This document shows, piece after piece, positions 1 through 8,201 of a stretch of 8,201 nucleotides of DNA. The stretch's first letter is position 1. Each line of letters starts with the position of its first letter. Source of the DNA: Clostridia bacterium (lineage in GTDB: Bacteria > Bacillota_A > Clostridia > Christensenellales > Borkfalkiaceae); the NCBI GenBank assembly GCA_017462505.1, contig JAFTQY010000080.1:1-8201 (forward strand), given 5' to 3'. The position numbers and the translations under genes are program-made. The notes under the pieces were generated by a model. That model saw only the letters and a list, made by a program, of their open reading frames with translations, was not told the DNA's origin and searched no databases.

Positions 1-51
1 GCGCTTAAACCAGTTGGGTTTTTTATTCTTTGCCTTAGTTGCGTTTGCCAT
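1..51 (-). CDS. secE: Preprotein translocase subunit SecE (N-terminal 17 residues only; cut by window edge)
   Basis: SecE is the small membrane subunit that clamps SecY in the SecYEG protein-export channel. Only the first 17 codons are visible, reading MANATKAKNKKPNWFKR. A short lysine-rich cytoplasmic leader running into W-F-K-R is typical of the start of Bacillota SecE, just before the conserved amphipathic region; the membrane helix lies outside the window. The ATG at 51 is preceded by AGG about 6 nt upstream. Position right after rpmG supports the call, because rpmG-secE-nusG is a standard order in Bacillota. It is probably co-transcribed with rpmG from the promoter at 340-368. The gene runs off the left edge, so its completeness cannot be judged, and identification rests on a short stretch plus synteny. 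Confidence 0.8.
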   Translation of the reverse strand, partial: MANATKAKNKKPNWFKR

Positions 52-54
52 CTG

Positions 55-93
55 TTACCTCGTATGCGCAAGGGGATAAGCCGTATTTTCCAT
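55..93 (-). CDS. Possible 12-residue leader ORF between rpmG and secE
   Basis: A tiny frame opens with ATG at 93 and reads MENTAYPLAHTR before a TAA at 57-55, only 3 nt before the secE ATG. An AGGGT sits 5 nt upstream of its start, and its last sense codon (AGG) is also the likely secE Shine-Dalgarno. That arrangement would permit translational coupling to secE. A frame this short occurs often by chance, and the peptide resembles nothing I know, so this is a tentative call. Confidence 0.15.
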   Translation of the reverse strand: MENTAYPLAHTR

Positions 94-106
94 GCTTACC
101 CTGCGC
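66..106 (-). other. Imperfect stem-loop in the rpmG-secE intergenic RNA
   Basis: In the minus-strand transcript, GCGCA (106-102), GGG (101-99) and TAAGC (98-94) can pair with GCTTA (81-77), CCC (within 75-72) and TGCGC (70-66). This gives about 13 base pairs with single-nucleotide bulges on the 3' arm and a 12-nt loop. No run of U follows, so it is not an intrinsic terminator. It ends 14 nt before the secE start and may act in mRNA processing, stability or secE translation. The pairing is seen in the sequence; the role is inference. Confidence 0.45.
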
Positions 107-115
107 CAAAATGGA

Positions 116-286
116 TTATTTAGACTCTTTGTGTTCGGTGTGCTTTCTGCAGAAAGGACAGTACTTGTTCATAACGAGTCTGTCGGGATCGTTCTTCTTG
201 TTCTTAATGCTGTCGTAATTTCTCTGCTTGCATTCCGTACATTCAAACGTGATTTTCGCTCTAGCGGTTTTAGCTTTACCTGCCAT
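116..286 (-). CDS. rpmG: Large ribosomal subunit protein bL33 (zinc-ribbon form)
   Basis: bL33 is a small protein of the 50S subunit located near the E site. The 56-residue product begins [16 protein letters not shown] and ends in HKESK, the usual length for the family. It has two cysteine pairs, C16-x2-C19 and C43-x2-C46, that form the zinc-binding ribbon, so this is the zinc-containing (C+) paralogue. Family hallmarks include the [17 protein letters not shown] and YCPFCRKHT segments. The start at 286 is set by the conserved N-terminus and a GGAG 10 nt upstream. All four arginines use AGA. The gene has its own promoter at 340-368 and is followed after 64 bp by secE, the normal Bacillota order. 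No tRNA-Trp lies between them, although many relatives carry one there. The gene is too short, and shadowed by other frames, to show up in simple ORF calling. Confidence 0.96.
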   Translation of the reverse strand: MAGKAKTARAKITFECTECKQRNYDSIKNKKNDPDRLVMNKYCPFCRKHTEHKESK

Positions 287-313
287 AATCAAAAAACTCC
301 ATACAAAAAATTA

Positions 314-329
314 CACCCCCTTCTGGGTG
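314..329 (-). other. Short hairpin in the rpmG 5' leader
   Basis: CACCC at 314-318 and GGGTG at 325-329 form a 5-bp GC-rich stem with a 6-nt loop, inside the predicted untranslated leader of rpmG (transcription start near 333). It could influence mRNA stability. With only five base pairs it may have no function. Confidence 0.25.
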
Positions 330-339
330 CGTGCAATTA

Positions 340-368
340 AGTTTATCACACTTTCAAGGGGATGTCAA
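340..368 (-). promoter_or_regulatory. Sigma-A-type promoter for rpmG-secE
   Basis: On the minus strand a perfect -35 TTGACA (368-363) is separated by exactly 17 bp from a -10 TAAACT (345-340), which matches 4 of 6 consensus bases. Transcription would start near 333, giving a leader of about 47 nt before the rpmG ATG. A-tracts lie immediately upstream of the -35, as in an UP element. Confidence 0.75.
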
Positions 369-370
369 TC

Positions 371-422
371 TTTTTTTAAAGCTTTTTTAAATTTTTTTGA
401 TTTTTTACAAAATTATTTTTTT
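371..422. other. Phased A/T-tracts upstream of the rpmG promoter (probable UP element or bent DNA)
   Basis: Five runs of 6-7 T on the plus strand (A on the transcribed side) lie at 371-377, 383-388, 392-398, 401-406 and 416-422. Centre spacings are about 11.5, 9.5, 8.5 and 15.5 bp, close to the helical repeat for the first four. They begin 3 bp upstream of the rpmG -35. Such tracts are known to recruit the RNA polymerase alpha subunit and to bend DNA. I see no GC-rich hairpin here, so this is not a clear terminator for the small gene that ends at 441. Confidence 0.5.
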
Positions 423-440
423 CGTGTTTTTTCGGCAGAT

Positions 441-629
441 TTATTCGCCCTTTTCCTCCGCTACGCACACGCGAAACGTCTTTATTTCTCCCGGCAGAGA
501 AAAGATAAACTCGCTATCCCCCGCCGTTTTTACAAGCCCTATCAAATGTTCCCGCGTCAGCGCGCAAAGCGTTTTTGCCAGATCCGCAGCCGTCACCGTT
601 TTGTCCTCAAATACTTCCTTCGTTTTCAT
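441..629 (-). CDS. Small protein of unknown function, 62 residues
   Basis: I do not recognise this protein. It begins MKTKEVFEDKTVTAADLAKT and is probably cytosolic and highly charged, with no signal peptide or membrane segment. Residues about 13-35 look helical. Residues 40-46 (EFIFSLP) and 50-57 (KTFRVCVA) look like two beta strands, suggesting a compact alpha-beta-beta fold. There are two cysteines (C22, C55), not arranged as a metal site. The start at 629 is chosen because AGGAGGAG lies at 642-635 with 7-nt spacing from AGGAGG. A longer frame from 692 would begin upstream of the -10 element and so would not be transcribed from this promoter. It stands alone, with its own promoter, between the aminotransferase and rpmG. 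The strong promoter and ideal ribosome binding site are the main reasons to believe it is real. Confidence 0.7.
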   Translation of the reverse strand: MKTKEVFEDKTVTAADLAKTLCALTREHLIGLVKTAGDSEFIFSLPGEIKTFRVCVAEEKGE

Positions 630-660
630 AAATACTCCTCCTGTCTTTTCTATCGCGCGC

Positions 661-676
661 ACAATATTTATATTGT
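661..676. promoter_or_regulatory. Dyad at the predicted transcription start of the small gene (candidate operator)
   Basis: ACAATAT (661-667) and ATATTGT (670-676) are perfect inverted 7-bp arms around a 2-bp centre. The dyad lies just downstream of the -10 element at 683-688 and covers the predicted start site near 676, a classic place for a repressor. It is AT-rich, so chance occurrence is possible. As RNA the same arms could form a weak hairpin at the very 5' end. Confidence 0.35.
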
Positions 677-682
677 ATATAT

Positions 683-711
683 AGTATAACAAAAGGAATT
701 TTTATTTTCAA
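683..711 (-). promoter_or_regulatory. Sigma-A-type promoter for the 62-residue protein gene
   Basis: A -35 TTGAAA (711-706) and a -10 TATACT (688-683) are separated by exactly 17 bp, each differing from consensus at one base. Transcription would begin near 676, leaving a leader of about 47 nt before the ATG at 629. Confidence 0.75.
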
Positions 712-733
712 CTTTTTTTGGCAAAATCCGCCT

Positions 734-797
734 GTCTGCTTTTGTCCTATCCGCACTACTTTTGTCGAAACTTGTCGAACGGGAGTTTTCTTTTGTC
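734..797. repeat. Helically spaced TTGTC-type direct repeats
   Basis: In the gap between the aminotransferase gene and the small gene, the plus strand carries CTTTTGTC at 739-746, 759-766 and 790-797, with related CTTGTC at 771-776 and CTGTC at 732-736. The GTC cores start at 734, 744, 764, 774 and 795, close to multiples of 10 bp. Read with the genes these are GACAAAAG repeats. They end about 20 bp upstream of the -35 at 706-711, so they could bind an activator. The gap 712-845 holds no other gene that I can support and no convincing intrinsic terminator. Confidence 0.3.
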
Positions 798-845
798 GTT
801 TTTTTCGTCCTTTCGCAGTTTTTCGTCAAAAGCGCGCCCCGAAAA

Positions 846-2036
846 TCACAAGCCGTATTCTTCCGCCAGCTTTTTAAACAGCGGCAACGCCTTTTCAATG
901 CGTTCGGTCTGCACGCAGTACGCGATACGCACCCAGCCTTTATAGCCAAAATCCGCTCCGTTGACAAGGAGCAATTCGTATTTTTTCGCCCGCTCACAGA
1001 ACGCCGCCGCGTCCTCCTCCGCCGCCTTTACGAACAGATAAAACGCGCCGTCAGGATACACGCAGGTAAAGCCGCAATCGGTCAAGCCGTTGTACAAAAG
1101 GTCGCGGTTGCGCTTGTACACACTAAGGTCCGCCGTCATGCCGTCGCATTCCGCCGCGACCCGCTGAAAGAGCGCGGGCGCGCACACAAAGCCCAAGATA
1201 CGCCCAGCGCCGCACACCGCCGCATACACCGCCTTTGCGTCCGTCGCTTTGGGATTGACCGCGATATACCCCACGCGCTCGCCCGGCATGGACAGCGATT
1301 TGGAGTACGAATAACAAATGATCGAATTGTCGTAATATTTCATCACGCAGGGCACAACCGTTTCTTTATCGTACACGAGCTCACGGTACGGCTCGTCGGA
1401 AATGAGATAGATCGGCGCGCCGTATTGCGCGGAATATTGTTGCAGAATTTCGGCAAGGCGAGCGATCGTCGCCCCGTCGTATACCACCCCCGACGGGTTG
1501 TTGGGAGAATTGATCAGCACCCCTTTCACGTGCGGGTTCATCGCCTGTTCCAAGGCATCGAAATCGGGCAGCATGGTCTTTTCGTCGGACGGCAGTACGG
1601 TCAGCTTTGCCCCCGTGCCCGCCACGAACACCGCGTATTCGGGGAAATAAGGCGCAAAGACGATAAATTCGTCCCCGTCGTTTGCGAGCGCATGGAACGT
1701 GATCGTCAAAGACGCCGCCGCGCCGCAGGTCATGTACAGATCGTCGCCCGAAAGGGGCACGCCAAAGCGCGCCGTAAATTTTTCCGCGATCGTATCCCGC
1801 ACCGCCTTGTCGCCCTGCGCGGACGTATAGCCGTGTAACGCCACGGACGGCGTCTCGTTTACGATACGGCAAATACTTTCGTTCACCGCGTCGGGCGCGG
1901 GCACGGACGGATTGCCGATGGAAAAATCGAACACGTTTTCCGCGCCGATCTCCGCGCTACGTTTTTTTGCGTATTCAAAAATCTCGCGGATCGTCGAACG
2001 CTTACTGCCCAGCTGATACATTTTTTGATTATACAT
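846..2036 (-). CDS. Pyridoxal-phosphate-dependent aminotransferase, class I/II (aspartate aminotransferase fold)
   Basis: This is a cytosolic fold-type I PLP enzyme that moves an amino group between an amino acid and a 2-oxo acid. The 396-residue length is normal for the family. Landmarks in order: GNPSVPAP (41-48) near the substrate entrance; the phosphate-binding CGAAAS (104-109); SPNNPSG with N180 (177-183); SDEPY with D214 for the pyridine nitrogen and Y217 (213-217); SYSKSLSMPGERVG with Schiff-base lysine K246 and phosphate-contacting R254; and WVRIAY with R370, which normally binds the substrate alpha-carboxylate. All key residues are present, so it should be active. Substrate choice cannot be read from the sequence; aspartate, aromatic or alanine-type donors are all possible. 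The start at 2036 overlaps the yfhO stop by 8 nt, with AGGGGA upstream inside yfhO, suggesting translational coupling. An internal Met at residue 6 is a less likely start. Confidence 0.92.
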   Translation of the reverse strand: MYNQKMYQLGSKRSTIREIFEYAKKRSAEIGAENVFDFSIGNPSVPAPDAVNESICRIVNETPSVALHGYTSAQGDKAVRDTIAEKFTARFGVPLSGDDLYMTCGAAASLTITFHALANDGDEFIVFAPYFPEYAVFVAGTGAKLTVLPSDEKTMLPDFDALEQAMNPHVKGVLINSPNNPSGVVYDGATIARLAEILQQYSAQYGAPIYLISDEPYRELVYDKETVVPCVMKYYDNSIICYSYSKSLSMPGERVGYIAVNPKATDAKAVYAAVCGAGRILGFVCAPALFQRVAAECDGMTADLSVYKRNRDLLYNGLTDCGFTCVYPDGAFYLFVKAAEEDAAAFCERAKKYELLLVNGADFGYKGWVRIAYCVQTERIEKALPLFKKLAEEYGL

Positions 2037-4800
2037 GGTCGTCGTCCCCTTGTTCTTTGTTCTTTTTCTTTCTGATCAGGCGCACCGCCGTATCGCCCAA
2101 GATCACGCACCCCAGCCCGCCTATGCCGACAAAGCTGACTGCTTTCCCCATTTCCAAATAGGGCGTTTCGTAGCGAAGCTCTATATTTTGCACCCCGTCG
2201 CTCCCCTTGATTTTCAGCGCCATAAACGCCGTGTCCGCCTGCAAAATTTCCGTTTCTACACCGTCCACGTACGCCGTCCAGCCCTCCGAATAGGGCAACG
2301 TCAGCACCAAATACCCGTCCGTTTCGCTCGTCAGCGTGCCCTTCAAGCCCTTATCCCCAAGCTGGACGCTTTCCAAATGCGCCGCTTTTGCGAGCCTATC
2401 GAGCGAGCTTTGCGCTTGCGCCACGGGCAGGGCTTGTATTTCCACCCCGTCAAACTCGATCGCTTTGCCCTCTGCCATAGACAGCACAAAATCCAACTTC
2501 GTCACGTCCTGCCCGACCACACCGAAATTCAAATAGATATCCCGTTGGTCGCTGTACATCAAATTCCCCTTAGGCGAATAGGCGTACTCTTTTTCCACGC
2601 CGTTGCAATTGACAAGCAGGGTCGTGTTATTCTTATATACGTCTTTCACGCCCTTGATCACCAGATAGACCTCGTGTCCGCGGTAATCGGTTTCGCCCGA
2701 CATCGGCAGGGAAAATTCCTGCACGCCGCTTACGATAGCGCTGCGGCTTACCCTGCGGATATTTGCGATCGAATGGATTTTCGACTCGCCCGAATACTCT
2801 GCCGTAGCCGCCGCGCCGTCCAACACCACGCCGTCAAGCAACATGTATTGCCGCTCCAAAACGGGCAACGCCAGATATTGCTGGCGCGAATACGCCTTGT
2901 CCGTCATAAACCCGAACGGCAGATAATTTTTGTTTTCGTACAGATACTCGTACCCGTCCACCTTGGTAAAACCGTAGGGCTGACCGAGCACGTCGTAGCT
3001 GTATTTTACGGACAGCAAGGTTTGCAGAGCGTACCGACCGTCCAAACCGCCCATACCCAAATTTTGCGCGGGGTTGTACACGCCGTTTTCGCATAAAAAT
3101 TCGTACACGCCGCTGTCGGCGATGGTGTTATACAACGTCGTTCCGTAATACCCGTTGTTCATGCCGCGCGTGCCGAAATTATCGTACCATACCCCCGTAG
3201 CAAGCGCGTCGCCGCGGAAAAATCCGTCCTTGCTCTTGTCGGCAATATATCGTTCCTCTTGCGAGAATAGAGCGGCATACCGTTCTTTGCCGTCGTGCTG
3301 GGACGAATAAATCGTATAATAGCCAAAGCAGTACCCGATCGTCAGCGCAAAGCTGATCATAAACAGCACCGTGGGCTGATACATCTTTTTGGGGATCTTT
3401 ACAAATCTCAGCAAACCCTTTTTTCCGATTTTGTACACGCCGACGATAAGACCGCCCACGGCAAAAATAGACAGCGTCATAAGCAGGATAACCTTCCAGC
3501 CTGCATCGCTAAATACGTTCGTCAAAACCGCAGGGACGACGCTAAGCAAAAGGATTGCAAGATACGCCCCGAAAAATCCGTTGATTTTTTTGATCGATCC
3601 GTCGTCGTAAACGCTTTCGTCGCCGTCCGTCGATTGTAAACCTATCATTACGTAAACGAAGAAATTCAGCCCGTACGACCAACGGTTGTTGCTGTAATTG
3701 AAAATGTTCATCGCATAGCCGAACAAGGGCATCACGTACCCGATCGTCAAAACGATAACGAAAATCCCGTGCATACGCGTCCGTTTGTCCTTTTTAAAGA
3801 GTGCGTACAGCACCAAAACCGCGTTCGCCAAATTGACGGAAACCACGCTGTAATTTTTGCCCGTCATGGGCACGAACAACGACGCGCTCTGGGATAAAAA
3901 GGTGGTAAAATTAAACAAATCCACGCCCTTAGAACCGCTCCGCGCCGCGTGCAGATACCCGTACAAATTCGGCAAAAGCACCACGCCCGCCAGCACCACC
4001 GCCAAAAGATAATACGCCCCGATCGGCACAAGCTTTGCAAAAAAGTCCTTTACGCTCTTCTTTTCGCCTTTGAAGGCGCAATCGTGGAAATAATACGCGA
4101 TCGCATACGCCACGACGAATACGCTCAGCGAGAAGAACACGTAGAAATTCGACACCAAGCACAGGAGCAACGACGCCATAAACAGGTAGGGACGTTCCCT
4201 GTTGAACAGCTTATCCACGCCCATAATCGCAAGGGGCAGATAGATAGGCCCGACCGCCAAATTGTAATGGCGCACGAACGTAAACGCCACAAACCCCGAC
4301 AGCATATACGCCGCCGAAAGAATGATTCCATAGGAATTTTTCACGCCCTTATAACGCAGATACGCAAACATGGTCAACGCGCAGGCAAGCTGCTTGCATG
4401 CCATAGTCAGCGTGTAATTTGCCATCGCGTTAAAGGGTAAGCCGAATAAAATCAAGTTGAACGGGTCGAAGAGCGAATAGAAAGAAAAAGAGGTGAGATA
4501 ATCTGCGCCCAGCCCGATATAAAAATCGTAATCCCCGATCGATTTCAGCCAGCCCGCCCCTTTCATGTGCTCGAAAAAGGTGATAAACTGGGTTGCGCCG
4601 TCGCCGCTCATGCCCGTCCAAACGGTATACGTACCGCGGAATACAAAGGGCAACATGACAAACGCAAGACTGACGATAAAGATCAATACCGCCCACAGCC
4701 ACGCCTTTGCCCTATTCATGCCGTCTAATTTATGCATAACGCCTTTGATTTTTTCGTAAAACGTTTTCTTTGCTCTGTTTTCACCCGTTTCCGCCGACAT
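2029..4800 (-). CDS. YfhO-family polytopic membrane protein (GT-C-like, probable cell-envelope glycosylation)
   Basis: YfhO-family proteins are large membrane proteins with a GT-C-type topology. In Bacillus and Listeria, YfhO works with a polyprenyl-phosphate sugar synthase (CsbB) and a flippase (GtcA) to decorate lipoteichoic acid outside the cell. Here residues 1-33 are cytosolic and 34-54 form the first membrane helix. The extracytoplasmic loop that follows carries the hallmark D67-x3-Q71 and later GLGADYLTSFSFYSLFDPF (96-114). About eleven more helices follow to residue 498. A large extracellular part (about 499-885) contains LLSVKY (595-600) and the C-terminal LPYSEGWTAYVDG motif (835-847). 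A last helix (886-908) and a basic tail end the protein. Its 923 residues are slightly long for the family. The start has AGGAG 6 nt upstream and its own promoter. No csbB or gtcA partner lies in the window, so the acceptor is unknown; the family call is firm and the substrate is inference. Confidence 0.88.
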   Translation of the reverse strand: MSAETGENRAKKTFYEKIKGVMHKLDGMNRAKAWLWAVLIFIVSLAFVMLPFVFRGTYTVWTGMSGDGATQFITFFEHMKGAGWLKSIGDYDFYIGLGADYLTSFSFYSLFDPFNLILFGLPFNAMANYTLTMACKQLACALTMFAYLRYKGVKNSYGIILSAAYMLSGFVAFTFVRHYNLAVGPIYLPLAIMGVDKLFNRERPYLFMASLLLCLVSNFYVFFSLSVFVVAYAIAYYFHDCAFKGEKKSVKDFFAKLVPIGAYYLLAVVLAGVVLLPNLYGYLHAARSGSKGVDLFNFTTFLSQSASLFVPMTGKNYSVVSVNLANAVLVLYALFKKDKRTRMHGIFVIVLTIGYVMPLFGYAMNIFNYSNNRWSYGLNFFVYVMIGLQSTDGDESVYDDGSIKKINGFFGAYLAILLLSVVPAVLTNVFSDAGWKVILLMTLSIFAVGGLIVGVYKIGKKGLLRFVKIPKKMYQPTVLFMISFALTIGYCFGYYTIYSSQHDGKERYAALFSQEERYIADKSKDGFFRGDALATGVWYDNFGTRGMNNGYYGTTLYNTIADSGVYEFLCENGVYNPAQNLGMGGLDGRYALQTLLSVKYSYDVLGQPYGFTKVDGYEYLYENKNYLPFGFMTDKAYSRQQYLALPVLERQYMLLDGVVLDGAAATAEYSGESKIHSIANIRRVSRSAIVSGVQEFSLPMSGETDYRGHEVYLVIKGVKDVYKNNTTLLVNCNGVEKEYAYSPKGNLMYSDQRDIYLNFGVVGQDVTKLDFVLSMAEGKAIEFDGVEIQALPVAQAQSSLDRLAKAAHLESVQLGDKGLKGTLTSETDGYLVLTLPYSEGWTAYVDGVETEILQADTAFMALKIKGSDGVQNIELRYETPYLEMGKAVSFVGIGGLGCVILGDTAVRLIRKKKNKEQGDDDHV

Positions 4801-4843
4801 TTTTCGCTCCTATACGTTCCTTGCGTTTTCGTTATCGTTTTTC

Positions 4844-4872
4844 AGTATACCACGCTTTCCTGATTTTGTCAA
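4844..4872 (-). promoter_or_regulatory. Strong sigma-A-type promoter for the yfhO-aminotransferase unit
   Basis: A perfect -35 TTGACA (4872-4867) and a -10 TATACT (4849-4844) are separated by exactly 17 bp. Transcription would begin near 4837, giving a leader of about 36 nt before the ATG at 4800, with AGGAG at 4811-4807. It lies just beyond the terminator of the upstream operon, so this is an independent transcription unit. Confidence 0.85.
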
Positions 4873-4879
4873 CAAAATC
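4862..4879. promoter_or_regulatory. Perfect 8+8 dyad over the yfhO -35 element (candidate operator)
   Basis: GATTTTGT (4862-4869) and ACAAAATC (4872-4879) are perfect inverted arms around a 2-bp centre. The -35 hexamer lies within the dyad, so a dimeric protein bound here would block or reposition RNA polymerase. Part of the symmetry comes from the hexamer itself (TTGACA overlaps TTGTCAA), but the flanking GATTT/AAATC is not required by the promoter. Which regulator would bind is unknown. Confidence 0.4.
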
Positions 4880-4884
4880 GCCGT

Positions 4885-4921
4885 AAAAAGGAAAAACGCC
4901 CCTTGTTTCCTACAAGGGGCG
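4885..4921 (-). terminator. Rho-independent terminator of the sugar-uptake operon
   Basis: On the minus strand, CGCCCCTTGT (4921-4912) pairs perfectly with ACAAGGGGCG (4906-4897), giving a 10-bp GC-rich stem with a 5-nt loop. TTTTTCCTTTTT follows (4896-4885). It begins 33 nt after the beta-galactosidase stop. There is no T-run on the other side, so it works in this direction only. Confidence 0.93.
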
Positions 4922-4954
4922 CGTAATGCGGGAAAACAGTCCGCGCCTATTCGC

Positions 4955-8201
<3,247 letters not shown>

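Noticed and set aside
52..115. Possible tRNA-Trp between rpmG and secE
   Set aside because: The gap is only 64 bp, lacks a TTC-type T-loop, and its stem is a single imperfect hairpin rather than a cloverleaf.
369..440. Possible terminator after the 62-residue gene
   Set aside because: There are long T/A runs but no GC-rich stem before them in the direction of transcription; an UP element or bent DNA explains them better.
630..692. Longer start (at 692) for the small gene
   Set aside because: It would begin upstream of the -10 element at 683-688, and the ATG at 629 has a far better ribosome binding site.
712..845. Terminator after the aminotransferase gene
   Set aside because: Only weak pairings such as TTTTCG/CGAAAA with a 14-nt loop are visible; nothing strong enough to annotate.
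762..1838. 358-codon plus-strand open frame opposite the aminotransferase
   Set aside because: The minus-strand frame encodes a full aminotransferase with every catalytic motif. The plus-strand product is Arg/His/Val-rich with no motif and no credible start signal, a typical antisense shadow.
2035..3096. 353-codon plus-strand open frame opposite the 3' part of yfhO
   Set aside because: Antisense shadow of a clear YfhO coding region; the composition is low in acidic residues and no domain is visible.

Overview
Every credible gene in this window lies on the minus strand, so the biological order runs from the right end to the left end. The organism looks like a Gram-positive-type anaerobe of the Bacillota (Clostridia-like). 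The evidence is the rpmG-secE gene order, strong AGGAG-type ribosome binding sites, near-consensus sigma-A promoters with 17-bp spacers, a YfhO-family membrane protein, and a GPH-type sugar transporter next to a family GH2 beta-galactosidase. That combination is common in gut Clostridia. The taxonomic placement is inference from gene content, not a database result.

Layout, in the direction of transcription. (1) 8201-4955: a sugar-uptake operon. It holds the C-terminal half of a GPH-family (MelB-like) sugar:cation symporter, cut by the window edge, and 14 bp later a cytoplasmic beta-galactosidase of 855 residues. A clear intrinsic terminator at 4885-4921 closes the operon. (2) 4872-846: a second unit. 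It starts from a near-perfect promoter (TTGACA-N17-TATACT) overlapped by an 8+8 dyad. It encodes a 923-residue YfhO-family membrane protein and a 396-residue PLP-dependent class I/II aminotransferase whose start overlaps the yfhO stop by 8 nt. No obvious terminator follows. (3) 711-441: a 62-residue protein of unknown function with its own promoter, an ideal Shine-Dalgarno and a 7+7 dyad at the predicted transcription start. (4) 368-1: a translation/secretion unit, rpmG (bL33, zinc-ribbon form) followed by the first 17 codons of secE. The rpmG promoter is preceded by roughly helically spaced A-tracts. The rpmG-secE gap holds a long imperfect stem-loop and a possible 12-residue reading frame.

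How the genes work together: the transporter and beta-galactosidase form an import-and-hydrolyse pair for a beta-galactoside. YfhO probably acts at the outer face of the membrane in cell-envelope glycosylation. The aminotransferase is translationally coupled to it, but no shared pathway is evident. rpmG-secE is a housekeeping locus. I see no transposon, phage, CRISPR array, tRNA or rRNA. The window is mostly conventional. The points worth a second look are the missing domain 4 of the beta-galactosidase, the dyads over two promoters, the small orphan gene, and the structured rpmG-secE spacer.
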